Source of the DNA: Apostichopus japonicus | Lineage: Eukaryota > Echinodermata > Holothuroidea > Aspidochirotida > Stichopodidae | Direction: 5' to 3' | Length of the DNA stretch: 64,000 nt | Assembly (NCBI RefSeq): GCF_037975245.1 | Contig: NC_092576.1 | Span: 138,501 to 202,500, forward strand | Shown here: positions 1 through 11,681 of the stretch, piece by piece | Layout: each line of letters opens with the position of its first letter | Numbering within the stretch: position 1 is the stretch's first letter | The notes under the pieces: model-generated | Told to the model about the DNA's origin: nothing | The model's database searches: none | The model's input: the letters and a program-made list of their open reading frames with translations, nothing else | Position numbers and translations under genes: made by a program

Positions 1-380
1 GCATTTGATGCAATGAGACTTCGCAATTTGGTGGTTTGGGGGATCGATACACGGCCGGATCATAGTAAGGTGGATTTTTTCTTTATCCAAGAGCAATCTA
101 CGGTTTTTACCTTCTCATTTGGTAAGATTCAAAATTTTAGTTAAAATATAAGTTGGAAACCACCTAAGTTGAAATCCATAACTCTTTGTGGGATTCTCCC
201 AAATTAGTGGTCGCTTCTGTGTAGTAAATATCACTGCTTCATTATCTTCCTTCAAAAATGTCACTTGTTCTGTTGTAATAACAAGATATGTATTCTTTTG
301 TTTTGCTTATTTTGTTTTCCCAGTGGATATTTGTAGTATAGATGTGAGAGGCTTCAAAAGAAATAAACTGTTATGCCTAG

Positions 381-381
<1 letters not shown>

Positions 382-421
<40 letters not shown>
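382..421. repeat. (TA)n microsatellite
   Basis: An uninterrupted TA dinucleotide run abuts the left end of the first Penelope-like element. Nearly every PLE end and SINE end in this window touches a similar run. Confidence 0.95.
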
Positions 422-424
<3 letters not shown>

Positions 425-435
425 TAGGTTAGAGT

Positions 436-540
436 AGGTTGGCGTCTATCTTGGCGCAGAGTGCTCTATGTCCATTGGACAGAGCGGAATATATGTTGAT
501 ACTAGATGAGACTAGTGGAACACTAGTAGTTGTAACTCGG
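436..540 (-). repeat. PLE terminal repeat (pseudo-LTR-like), left copy
   Basis: This stretch contains the landmarks GAGTGCTCTATG and GACAGAGCGGAATAT followed by TGTTGATACTAG. It recurs in direct orientation at about 2605-2683 on the other side of the reverse transcriptase ORF, and its last ~50 bases recur inverted at 2506-2543 and 2685-2735. Mixed direct and inverted terminal repeats are typical of Penelope-like elements. A diverged relative lies at about 31470-31530. Confidence 0.7.
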
Positions 541-590
541 AGTTTCACGCTTTATAGCGATCTTCAGACAACTGGTAGCTTCAAGATATG

Positions 591-954
591 ATATGATATG
601 ATACACCTCGTATTACGCTTCCACCCGAAGGTGCTTCAGCAGACTAAGGAAATCCTTAGTCGGAAATTATTGAGGTTCCAAGTTTTTGTGCGTGGAAGGA
701 CACCGGCGAAACTCGCCTTCTCTTTTCGAATAGTGCCCTGAAGTAACGAGGCAGGGGTGTGTAGTCCTGCTCCCGGGACCGCAATTTAACGTCCCCTCCG
801 AAGGACGTGAGTACCGCTTTCCACGTGTAGCCACTTTCCTACCACGAGAAAGGAGCGGGGTGAAAATTGGTGTCAGTGTCGACACCGAGGTTTGAACCAG
901 GGACCTCAGGTACTGCAGACGTGCACTCTCCCGTTCTGCCACCTCACCGCTCTT
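591..954 (-). mobile_element. tRNA-derived SINE with 16-bp target duplication
   Basis: Read on the minus strand, the head (about 954 down to 885) looks like a tRNA, with an A-box-like stretch GGTGGCAGAACGGGAGAGTG and a B box GGTTCAAACC. The other end, at 591-603, is a short ATATG-type repeat that could be the 3' tail. The insert is bounded by near-identical 16-mers at 575-590 and 955-970 (GTAGCTTCAAG then A or T then TATG). That duplication length fits LINE-driven retroposition. It split the 3' flank of the surrounding Penelope-like element, so it is the younger insertion. The middle of about 280 bases has no feature I recognise. Confidence 0.7.
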
Positions 955-960
955 GTAGCT

Positions 961-2505
961 TCAAGTTATGCTCCATGAATATATAGGGTCCTCGTCGGGA
1001 TTACCGGGGATTATGCGGTTGTTGGTGTATTGTTCTGCCGGAGTATTCTCTTTCGCGTCCGTTCTGTTTGTGGGTTTGTAAGACTTTCTTCGGTGTTCAG
1101 CTGTTGGTGTATTCTTTTTTGCGTCCGATCTGTTGTTGGGGTTTTTTGCCTTCCTTCGGTGCTCGCTCCTTAGTTGTGTGTGGTTCTCTTGACGGTGTTT
1201 GGTGGTTGGACTGGAGTTGTTTATGTAGAACTTGTTTTCGTGGCGACACTTCGATATGAGCTCTGGGCGTTTGTTCAGGAGGGTCCGTTTGTCTGTGTTG
1301 CTGATGATGAGTTTTTCAGTGAGACAGAGGTTGCACCGCTTCGACTCGTTGCTGTAGGCTTTGGCTCTGCTGGCGATCGACCAATTGATAGTGAATGGCT
1401 GGTTGTTCTGTTTCAGCTGCCAGATGTGCTTCGAGAGTTCCGTTGCGTTTTGGTGTTTTTCGTGGTTGAGCGACATCTTGTGGTTACCGTATCTGAGCTT
1501 GAAGGGGGGTTCTGTTAGGCCGATGTATGTCTTGCAGTTGTCGATGGTTTTCACTTCGGCCTTGTATATAATGTTAGATGCCTGGCAGTTTCCATTTAGT
1601 GGGCATGTGTCCTTTTTTTCGGCAGTTGCAGGCTTCCTTTTCTTTCGGTGTGCAACTGTATCTGACTTTCACGGTGTTTCTGTTGAAAATCTTGTATAGT
1701 TTCGATGTCTTCGGGAAGTGTTTGTTGATAAGTTTCAGGAATGTGCCTCCAATGTTCGTGGCTACGTTGCTGCTAAAAGGTGGGTTGAACCAGATGATGT
1801 TGCGCTTTCTGTTTCGGTTGTTCTTGGTAGGTTGGTGGGCGATGTATGAGAGACCCTCGGTGTAATTACTTGACTTGAGTGCTTCCTCGTAGGCTGGTGC
1901 GCCTTTCTTAAAGATCACCTCGTCGTGGGAGATGGCGGAGATACGTCTGCTGATTGAGGCTGGCAGGGACCTGATGATGTTTGGTGGGTGGTTGGAATTC
2001 CTGTGGATGTACACTGGGTGGTCGTTGGGCTTCCTGTAAGGGTAGTGTTTTCCAGTGTTGAGGTTGAATGTTACGTCGAGGAAGTTGGTGATCTTCAGGT
2101 TGCAATCGATGGTGATGTTGAGCCCCAGTTCTTTGAATAAGCTGATCATGTGTTTTCTTATCCGGTCTGCTTTACTTCCGTTGGTGTTTTTGAAGGCTGC
2201 TAGGCCGTCGTCCCTGTATAGCCCGATGTATTCCTTCCCATATTCTCTTGTTAGTGTGTTTAGGATGTAGAGTCCTACAAGCTCGCATACCTCGGCCCCA
2301 TCGTAGCTGCCCATTGTGACATCAAAGAGGTCGTTGTGTCCTTTCTTCATCCAGGGTGTGCCGTTGTCGAAAAGGAGTGACTTCCTGGAGTGCATTATGA
2401 TTTGTACGTCTTGGTTGGAGATGTGGGTGTGATCCTTAGCCATGGTTAAGGCCTTTTCCAGTAGGCTTCTTGTTATGGAGGGGCCTGCGTTGAATTCTAC
2501 CCCTC
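961..2505 (-). pseudogene. Penelope-like retroelement reverse transcriptase plus GIY-YIG endonuclease, frameshifted
   Basis: The 5' portion (2505 down to about 1611) encodes a reverse transcriptase with the catalytic box YRDD (GLYRDDGLAAF) and the downstream block NFLDVTFNL. A cysteine-rich linker (CNCRKK) follows. The 3' portion (from about 1611) encodes a GIY-YIG-type endonuclease segment (TYIGLTEPPFKLRYGNH) and a conserved tail (RCNLC, LLNKRPELISKCRHENKF). The two parts are in different frames. The shift lies at a run of seven A's read on the minus strand, near 1611-1622, where one extra base breaks the ORF. In this group the RT copies element RNA and the endonuclease nicks the target DNA. 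The extreme C terminus is a degenerate K/N/T-rich repeat. The copy is probably inactive. The YRDD box differs from the YIDD box of the second PLE family at 28-31 kb, so two PLE lineages are present. Confidence 0.85.
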
Positions 2506-2539
2506 CATCTACTAGTGTTCCACTAGTCTCATCTAGTAT

Positions 2540-2595
<56 letters not shown>

Positions 2596-2735
2596 CTGGT
2601 TGGTTGGCGTCTATCTTGGCGCAGAGTGCTCTATGGCCAGTGGACAGAGCGGAATATATGTTGATACTAGTTGAGACTAGTGATCTCCGAGTTACAACTA
2701 CTAGTGTTCCACTAGTCTCAACTAGTATCAACATT
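2506..2735. repeat. PLE terminal repeats, right side, with (TA)n
   Basis: From left to right: an inverted copy of the terminal motif (2506-2543), a TA run (about 2543-2595), a direct copy of the left terminal repeat (about 2605-2683) and a second inverted copy (2685-2735). The 2660-2735 part is palindromic, with arms around TGTTGATACTAG and CTAGTATCAACA. It is composite and consistent with repeated or rearranged PLE insertions at one spot. Confidence 0.65.
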
Positions 2736-2939
2736 GAATTTTAACCCCATTTTTCTGTTCACTCAGGGCAAAGATATTGAAAATGTGCATTCCAGTTATG
2801 AACTTGAGTTAGTGAGAAGGTTATTGTTTTCAGCACCGGGCTACTTTAATGTGAGATAAGCTGTATAAGTTGGAGCTGACCCAGTTTTCCATCTTAGAAC
2901 TTCCTAGTGTACTGCCATGATTTGAGGCTACAGCTTAAC

Positions 2940-4790
2940 CAATGCACAAGTGGTAGAGGAGATGATTAAATTTGGACTTTTGGACTCTCTCTATCTCTTT
3001 GTATATAGGGGTCGGGACTGAGCACAAAATGTAGTGGAGTGTTGAAACAGTATATAAGCAAAGCTTTTGTAGCGAAATTTGCTAGAATACTAACTTTGAT
3101 GCAATGTACAGGTAACTCATAGACATAAAGTATGGCAGGACACTCCGTCCATTAGCTGCATGCAAAAGCAAAGGTAAATTATTCATAGTGCTTGCAAATG
3201 GGCTGTATGTTAACCTCTTCATAGATAGATATAGTGTTATCAGTTATGGCATTAATGTTTCAAAGATATATATTTTCTGTAAAGGTAAGAAATGCAATAG
3301 ATGAAGGTGGCAGCTTTCGATGTTATTTTGCATTGCTTCACTACATGCAAGGATTGGAGGAAGGGAGGTAAAGGTGGGGCTAGACACACAGGGAAAAATG
3401 AGTCGGAGTTGTGTAACATTATATATGGCACAGTTTATAGTATTATAGGCACAGTTTTGTAGTGAAATATCCAAGAATATTAAGAAATATCCAAGAATAT
3501 CCAAGAATAAAGTTATTTTAGTGAAATATTGAATAATAGTAACGCTGATGTAATGTTAAGTCTACATATAAATAAAAAAGTGCACACCCCCTCCTCTCAA
3601 CAGCATGAAAACACAAAGAGATATAATTTACGGCCCCAACCCAATGCGGTGTATGTTAACCTCTCCATATATTAAGCGTTTCCAGATATGGCATTAATGT
3701 TCGAGACTGGTCTTCATCTGGTGTGATAGAAACAAAATTATGCAATTTAAGGGAAGAAGCTCCCAAGGGTAACATGTTTTGGAGTGGCGTATCATCATAT
3801 ATGGCAAAGTTATTTGTGAGATATCTTGTAATGCCATCTTTGAAGATAATGTGCAGATCACCAATAGAGGAAAGGAAGGGCAGCAAATCCCCCCCCCCCC
3901 AGTTGCATTAAACAAATGGAAATGATTCACAGCTCCCCCCCCCCAACAAAAAAAATGAGGTGTATATTATCCTCTACATATATTTAGTGTTATCAGATTG
4001 AGCACTGTTTTGAAAGTCTATATCTGGTGTAAAAGAAGCAAAATTATGCAATTGATAAAGGAGGCATCACCCAATATGATTTTGGATTGCTTCAGTGCAT
4101 GCCAGGGATGTAGGAGGATGGACACAATTAGGAAAATGATTTTGAGTGGTGAAACATTATAAATAGGCAAACTTGTTATTGAATGTTTAGGAATACTAAC
4201 TTTCACGACAATATGCTGGTCACGTAGAGAAAAAAAAAGGTAGGGCGAACACCCCTCTTCCTCGTTGTATAAAAACAACGAAAAAGGATTCACTGTCCAC
4301 AAAAGTGGAGTATATTTTAACCTTTAGTTTTATTTAGTGTCATCAGACGTGGCATCAATGTTTTCAAGGTCTATTTCAGTTGTGACTTAAAGTAACAAAA
4401 CTATGCAAATAATATGGAGGGGGGGGGGTGGGTTAGTTCAATTTGATTGTGCATTGGGTTCGTATTCACGGAGATGGAGAACGGGTAAGTGTAGAGATTG
4501 AAGAGAACGGGAAACGTGTTTTGGAGTTGGGTAACATTGGTAAATGAAATATCTAACACTGTTAATGAGTGGGCAGGAATCTTCCCTCCCCCTTTTTGCA
4601 AGACAATTGCATTGGTTCACTGCATACCAGGGGTGAATGAGGTGTAAGGTCAGCAATTACGAGAAAGATGTTTTTGGAGTAGGTTCATTTAGTTTATAGA
4701 TGGTAAACGTGATATATCAAGGACTGCTACAACCTTGACCTCAATGGACAGGTCATCCACAGAGAAGGACGGGTTATACATAACACCTCG
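2940..4790. repeat. Degenerate tandem array, about 320-430 bp units
   Basis: The line TGTATGTTAACCTC, then GTGTTATCAG, then GGCATTAATGTTT recurs in diverged form near 3207, 3640, 3957 and 4303. Matching downstream parts include TAGGAATACTAACTTT-like and ATGCAATT-like stretches, and further partial units lie near 3030 and 4670. Spacings are about 433, 317 and 346 bases. Poly-C runs at 3890 and 3936 interrupt it. There is no convincing coding capacity: short open frames here are low in complexity and do not match known proteins. Confidence 0.6.
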
Positions 4791-7256
4791 CCTTAGGTAA
4801 AATGTAATGTAAATTGGACAATTTTCCAGCCCCTCTTCTAAAGTATAGGGTTCAATCATGGAAAACAAACAATGAAGTTGAAAGTACTTGTTCCAAATTA
4901 GAAGAAGTATTTAAAACTTTGAAAAAACATTCCTCTCCAGTCTAATGTAAAAAGAAGACAATGATAGGGAAATGTACTGCAAAGTGAATTAACTAACGTT
5001 TTCATCTTGTTCCGTCTGGTTGCAAATAAAGAAAAATAAAGACAAATGAAGACATACTACATGCTATTTGAATTGTCACATTTTATTAACGTACACAAAA
5101 GGTTTTACTTTGTGTGATGTAATCCAAGAGGATTGAATGCAAAGCGTTTGGAATGGCAAGATGTTACATAATATTTCAATTGTGAGTTAACAAATATATT
5201 CAAAATACAAAGGACAGGTGGATGAACCATTAACAGATGGGTCTATTATGCATATAAGACAATACCAATTTGTGACAGTTCACTTTAAAAATTACATGAA
5301 ACAGAGGATTGCATCAACATAAAATGTTTAATTTAAACAGACTTCTTGCCTTGAAATCTTATAGTACCACAAAATAGCTGAATATGAGCCAAAGTTGTTT
5401 CCTTCTGTCTATTATATATACTTTTTATTTTATCTTTAATTTTCACGCTTTCACGTTTGCTTTCTTTAACCTGCAAACCTTTGGGTAAAATGTGTTATCT
5501 GTGAATCTGGCTCCACAAGACGACTAAGGCTTGACTACAATGCCCTTTGTCCTTCAAAGATTTGTGAATATCTTTGAACATCGGATTGTCAGTGCAGGCC
5601 ATGATAGTCCTAGTGTATGTGTGCTAGACTGAGTAGTACTCCAGCTACTGGGAATGATTAGACAACAATGACTAAAGGGCAATTTTCAGACAGTTATTTC
5701 CATTTCAATTGTTAACTGTACTGTTAGAGGTACATGCATGATCCTTAACATACCAAGCATAAATGCACTTTCATTGTGCATTGAAATGAAACAAACTGCA
5801 TCAGAATGGTTGGACTATCTATATCATATTTTAAGTCACTCTCAATATTGACTTTCACAGTAGGTTTGGTGATTTCTTTTCAAGCGAAGGTGATCAAAGA
5901 TCAAAGTATAGACCAGGGAGGTGTGATGACAACTCCCTGGTAGAACTACCACTATTTGCAGTAGTACTTAGACTTTAGAGCCTATCACTATCACTCAAGT
6001 ATCACCATTACAATACATTACACGTAAGTAGCAGTAGTAACTAGTAACACGAAAATTTAGGCTACCATTTTTAGAACAGCAAGGAAAGCCCTAAAACCCT
6101 AATCCACAGCCACTTAGCTAGATCTTTATTTTTAAGTGGCTTGCGGTTGCTGAGGAAGGGAAGTATAGGGAATACCTGTTATTTAAAGGAGTGAATGAAG
6201 GTTGTTTCACTGAAAACATTACAATGGTGACCATATGAAGTCAATACCTACGATTATAAAGGACTTGTATTATTAAGCTCTAACCCCCACATGTGTCATC
6301 CACTACAAAAACCCTAGGGCATATGTTTGTCAATTATCAATTTGCCTGAGAATATTTTATTTGCTACTCCAAATCTGATGTCATTAACACTTGCTCAACA
6401 TTGAAAATATGGCACTGAAAACTGTTTAATTGTTAACTAGCATGTCCAAGCCCAAGGAGTCAACCAACAGTGACGGCAAGGCCTTGGTAGGGAGTGCATC
6501 GATTCGGACTTTGGTGGGTGGCCAATACCACTTGTGCATCCTTTCAAATAGATCACATTATAGTATTGGGTATCAGCCTTCGACTTAACTATTGATTTGG
6601 CTGTGATGCATTTTACTGCATGCCTTGTGTACTTACAATATTTGTAATTGGTGTGGACAGATTCGGGCACAACTTATGCAGGCTAAACCACCTCAATACA
6701 ACAGAGAAAAAGTAAATTAAATTAATTATTTCTGCTAAATAATGATAATGAAAACTTCAGTGGTAACATATTTACCTATCTTTATTGCGTTCTATAATGT
6801 GCCAACATAGACTATGTTTAAAAACAAACTTTCATATGAGACACAGCTAGCCTGGTGCGTTAAAATTGCGTCTTAGAATCATCACAGTCAGTAATTGTTT
6901 ACCTAAGTTTTGATTTGTGTTAAGAATAATAGCGTCGTCTTCGGTTTATATCTAAATAGATAGGATTATATTCAAATAAGCGTCTCGATAATTCTTGTAC
7001 GATTTTGAGAACAAAGAATAACTTAAGAGCTTTCCAGACAATAACACTTGCCTCCGTTTTGCTGGTAACATATTACTATATAAAAATAACATGCATGCAT
7101 ATTTATACTGAATCACCTTGTCACTTTCTCCTAGGCTATTGATATTGTTAGTCCGTATGTTGAAAACGTAAATTGCCAATTTGAAAGTGTTATTACTACA
7201 TGTGACGTCGCGGATGGTACATCAGTTCTTTGAATCATTACTAAACTGCATTAAAT
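4791..7256. other. Unannotated AT-rich sequence upstream of first candidate exon
   Basis: I see no protein-coding signal, RNA gene or clear repeat here. The part nearest 7257 may act as promoter for the sialyltransferase exon. It holds TGACGTC at about 7202, which resembles a CRE site, and the stretch TTTGAATCATTACTAAACT, which resembles CTCTGAACCATACTAAATAT just upstream of the second candidate first exon. Confidence 0.4.
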
Positions 7257-7441
7257 ATGCCGAGAGTTTTTATCCGAGCTACGGTGGTTTTAACTTGGTC
7301 TGTGTTTGTACTGACTTTATATATAATCATACAGCGTTGGTGGAATAACTCATCAGCAATTTCAACGACAAACACTCGTCAAGTGATGGACATAGGGCGT
7401 GTCTTTGATGTAGGCAAAATGTGTGATGAAGTATGTGATAG
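7257..7441 (+). CDS. ST8Sia-type sialyltransferase, candidate first exon 1a
   Basis: The exon encodes 61 residues plus two bases. A short basic N terminus (MPRVFIRA) is followed by a hydrophobic span of about 20 residues (VVLTWSVFVLTLYIII) and a Ser/Thr/Asn-rich stem. This is the layout of a Golgi type II membrane glycosyltransferase. The exon ends with a block (GRVFDVGKMCDEVCDR) and a GTAAGC donor at 7442. The same block and donor occur at 17384-17601. Splicing in phase 2 to the acceptor at 31782 rebuilds the last Arg codon and keeps the frame through both catalytic exons, giving a product of about 341 residues. The start ATG is the only one before the hydrophobic segment. Assignment rests on the shared block, donor and phase. 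The 24-kb intron is long, so this could instead be the relic of a lost tandem paralogue. Confidence 0.6.
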
Positions 7442-8850
7442 GTAAGCAGAGTACGTACGTGTCTTTCATTATGCAAAGCATGAAAACATATATAATAACT
7501 ATCATTTTAAAGACTAGACAATTAAACTGCAAAACCATGTTGGTATAATTCTGTGGATATTAAATCGTCAGTATTATTATTTATCATGTTCAAGCTTAAG
7601 TTTTTTTTCGCATTTCTCTATGACGCGGACTTTTGATTACGTAGTTTAGCCTTCATTTAATTAAGTTGTATTTAATATGTAATACACAGAATAATGAAAT
7701 GCAAATCAGGTTGCCATCAAGTTAAACATGTAACCAAGTTTGATTGGCTAAAACCTTCCTCACTTGTTACACTAACGTACACACTGTGTTGTGACCATGT
7801 TATATGTTCTTCGAAACTATACTATCCTAAATTATAATATCCTTGTTCATGTATCCTTCAAGCTCAAATGTGGTACAATTCGAAGGTTGACCTAGCTGTA
7901 AAATCTACTCGTTACTCCTTATTGGGTACACTGCGCTGTGATCATGTCAGATGTTCTCCGAAAGCTTCTACTTTCCTTTATCATGGGCGGATCCAGGGGG
8001 GGGGGGGTTAATCCCTCTTGATTTTTCTGAATTAATAAAAAGCCTCTTTTGTACGCAATGCCCTCCTATTTCGCAGGATCCAAAGAAAGCCCTTATAGAT
8101 CTACACTGAATCGAGTTTAACATTGTTATTTGAGTGATTTGACACAGGACAGGGACACACCTTCCCCCTAGACCTTTCCTCTGGGACGGCCGTCACTAAT
8201 CGCCCAAGCATTAACAAACTTGCAAATGTTACCATTCGAGTCATTTCAATTTTGCTGAGAGTGAACACGAAAACTCCACTTAAATATCATAAGGGGTTCT
8301 GTTGCCCAGTATTCTTGCAATTATGACTGTTGGGGTCTCTGTAGAGGCACTGATGCTGCCATTTTGGCTGCTATTGGGTTGCCATTTCGTAAAGTTTCCT
8401 GCGCTCCGCGACAACTGATGATGGCGCTTCGCTTTATATAGTTACCAACGTCATTTCAAGTTTGCTGAGAGTGTACACGGAAATCCGACTTATCTACACG
8501 GCTAGGAGGTGTCATTTCTGCTGGTAAGTGTTATAAGCTGGCCTGTCTTTTCGCAAAATAGTTCCCGGCCTACAAATGGTTGGGTCCTGCTTTGAAGTCA
8601 AACTGTCTGCAAAGTTATACTCTATTATGTTTTCTACTGCCTGTAACGTTTGATGTTTCCGTATATGTCTTATTTACGTAGATATAAACAGAGTCAGATC
8701 TTTTCGGAGGTCGCCATGTTTATTGCTGATCTGAAAGCGGTCGATCTTTACTTTTACGTGAATTACATTATGATCGCAATATCAATACATTACATTACTC
8801 ACCCCTTTAAGACTTAAACTTAAAACGTGTGAAATACCTAGTCTATTTAC
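7442..8850 (+). other. Putative intronic sequence with MITE scraps
   Basis: This begins with the GTAAGC donor. About 7985-8010 (GGGCGGATCCAGG followed by a G run) and about 8395-8445 (a GCGCTCCGCGACAACTGATG-like block) resemble pieces of the hAT-like MITE family that is abundant at 38-43 and 57-63 kb. Nothing coding is visible. Confidence 0.4.
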
Positions 8851-10190
8851 CTAGTCTATGGTTTCAACTCGGTAACAAAGGCGGGTCTGTGTACTCCCAG
8901 TTTGTAGTGGAGTTGCACTCCTATCCGAATGAGTTTCATCAGTTTCATACTTTTTGAGGTGAGCGGAATTCCTTTTGTATTGAACTCCTTCTGGGGATTC
9001 AACAGTTACTTGACTATTAAATCTGTCAATCACTTCAAACGGTATTTCACAAAATGGTGCAGTTAACTTGTTTTGCTCCTTTTGTTTTACAAGTACGTGG
9101 TCGCCTATTTGTATGTCACTAGTTTGAGCATGTCGTTTTACATCAGCATAGTCCTTTGCTTTTTGTTTCATTTCAGTATCCCTGTCTTTAATGTTTTCTT
9201 CCTAACTTTTGGAAAATGTCACATCAGATAATTTTGTCCTGAGTGACCTTTTGAAAAGACTCTCTGCAGGGAAAGTTATTTAACTTTATCTTTCAGTCAG
9301 ACGGTTGGATCTGTGCGATTTTGAGTACTTTTAAAATCGTTTTTTTTTTTTTTTGCATTTCAACTTCCCCGTTGGCATGAAGCCATAACGGTGTACTCCC
9401 CTATGTTCAATTCCTGAGGTGCTCAAGAAGTTTTCAAATTCAATTGAAGTGAAATTAGAAGCATTGTCAGTTTTGAGACTCTCTGGTAGGCCAAATCTAC
9501 AAAATATGCGTTCCAAACATTCAATAACCTTTTCAGTAGTTATGGATTTCAGGATGTCTACTTCAAAAATCTACTGTAGTAATCAACTGTTATTAACAAA
9601 TATGATCCACCGGGTAGTGGGCCAAGAATATCAGTTGCCAAAAGTTGCCAAAGTTCTGTCGGTAATGGTGTCGACTTTATTGGTTCAGGGAAATTTGCCT
9701 TACCAACCACCTGACAGCCGTGACATGATTTACATTTTCGTTCTATGTCCTTGTCGGCTCCAGGCCACCATACCTTTGTACGCAACCTTTGCTCGCTTTT
9801 AACTATGCATTGATGGTCTTCGTGTGCTAAATTTATCACTTGAGCACGAAGAGCTTGTGGAATGACAATGCGGGTGCCCCTTAAAACTAGTTGTCCCAAC
9901 ACTGCCAATTCGAACCTCACACTTTTGTACCCTTCCGGAATGTCAGTCCAGTTTTCATTTATGACACATTTTCTTAGCAATGATATTTCTGGATCCACTG
10001 AAGATTATTTTTCTACCTGTTGGATCGGTATCGCCACTGGAGTTGCATGACTAGCAATAAACCGAATATGTTCTTCCCCTATGTTTTGACTACTAGATTT
10101 TGCTCAAGTTTTGGAAATTAACCTTGAAAGAAAATCAGCTATGTTCCTTGGGCCAGGAATATAGACTACTTGGAAGTCTTATGACTGTAA
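8851..10190 (-). pseudogene. Ty3/gypsy retrotransposon pol fragment (RNase H end to integrase), decayed
   Basis: Read on the minus strand, the order is as follows. An RNase H/connection segment near 10185-10000 contains YIPGPRNIADFLSRL. An integrase zinc-binding HHCC domain follows (HEDHQ, WWPGADKDIE, CKSCHGCQ; about 9890-9700). The start of the integrase catalytic core has its first Asp (ATDILGPLPGGSYLLITVDY) near 9640-9560. A later core piece has the second Asp (SLKTDNASNF) near 9480. The C-terminal integrase region, with a GDHVLVKQKE-type motif, lies at 9171-8851. Stop codons and frameshifts separate the pieces, including a 15-base poly-T run near 9340-9354. No LTRs, gag, protease or full RT were found. 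It is an old, dead copy lying in the putative intron of the sialyltransferase locus. Confidence 0.85.
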
Positions 10191-11681
10191 CCTCAGTTAC
10201 ACTGCCTACTCCTGCACTCCTGAACACCACTGTTTTATTACTCCCCCCCCCCCCCAACAAAGTCGTGAATCCCTCCAGACACATCTACACTTAGTTGGAA
10301 TCAATTTATTTGGAATAAATTAGTTGGAATTAAAGTTTCTTCTCCCCTCATCATCTGATTCTTGTTACGTCATTGATCGGTTGTCCACATATGATTGTGC
10401 AACTTTATGGGTAGGTTTTGAAGTAAATTTAACGAGAAATGTAAATTTTAATATTCTGAACAAATAATGGTGCCCGGCTTAAATCCTTGAAAGGTGGAAC
10501 TGACAGGTATTGTAAGCCGCGTCGTAGAATCACCTACAAAAGCAATGATCCACGCGAGATGCGATGAGGTTGAAGATGATGTGGGATGGGTGGCTATCTT
10601 CAAAAAGTTTATGGATACAAAACTATTGGGGAATACTTGGTTCTCAGGCCAAAGTGTACATCGGGTTAGTCATTCTCATGCTCTGGAAGTGCCATTTCCG
10701 GTGATCGGGGGGGGGGGGGGGGAAGGGGGAAATTCTTGTACGCTCCGCGCCAACCGATAGTGGCGCTCAGCTTAGATAGTAATTCTCGCCACCAACTTTA
10801 GAAAATCCTGGATACGCGCCTGATCAAACCCCTTCCTTGGCAAAATCTTGGATTCGCCCCTGTATATTATAATTTCTTTGTTTATGTATTCTTCAAATAT
10901 GATACAATTCGGATGTTAACCTATACTGTTAAAGCTCTCCGTAATCTGGATTTCATAAAATGTCAACCTTTCGTAGAAATATTTTTTTCCCATGGCGAAT
11001 TCATTTTATTAAGAAGAAGAAAAAAGCATTCTCAGGTCAAATGAACTGATCTTTTTAGTTGCCAGATGCATACACAAAGTATCGTGCCTATATTTTAGGA
11101 CTCTATCATAACTGTGATTAGATGAAGGTAGCACATTTAATAGCTCTAGTTGAGTGGGAAGGGATATCTTTTTGGACATATTGATTTTTATGTCTTAATA
11201 ACAGTTGGCATCTGAAAAGTTTCGCTTCCATTTCATTAATCATTATCACATAATTGGCTATTTCACAGAAAGCTCGTATGTGGTTTCGATTAATATCTAC
11301 GGTTTTCAGCACTTAACGTGTATATATATAAATATAGCTAAACTCTGTGTTTAAATGTATAACATATAACAAGGAAATAATGATTGCTTACCTTGAAAAT
11401 ACAGTAAAATTCTACACGTAATTGTAACTTAGGTGAAAGGGAATGATGTTTCCGTACTAACGACATAGACATAACACAGTTGTTTCCTGTTTAAAACAAA
11501 AGAGAGTTAAAATAATTTGAATAGACAATGATAACAATTTGTTATCAATTTGGAAATTCAAAGGGTTGCGTTCGTGAGTACATAACATGCAGAGCGGCCT
11601 TGTAGTATCTTGAAACCAGAACAGCCGTTTCACATAGAGATTACAGCACCCCATGCAAATCTAAAAGTTTTGTACCACAGT
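10191..11681. other. Unannotated sequence with one MITE fragment
   Basis: About 10690-10822 is a reverse-oriented piece of the hAT-like MITE family. It carries CCATTTCCGGTGATC, a G run, TACGCTCCGCGCCAACCGAT, AGCTTAGATAGTAATT and an end GGATACGCGCCTG. Poly-C (10240) and poly-G (10710) runs are present. The rest, including 10830-11680, shows no gene or repeat that I recognise. Confidence 0.45.

Noticed and set aside
9331-10190. Intact retroviral-type integrase gene
   Set aside because: Frames are broken by stops and a poly-T run, the last catalytic region is missing, and no LTRs or gag were found.
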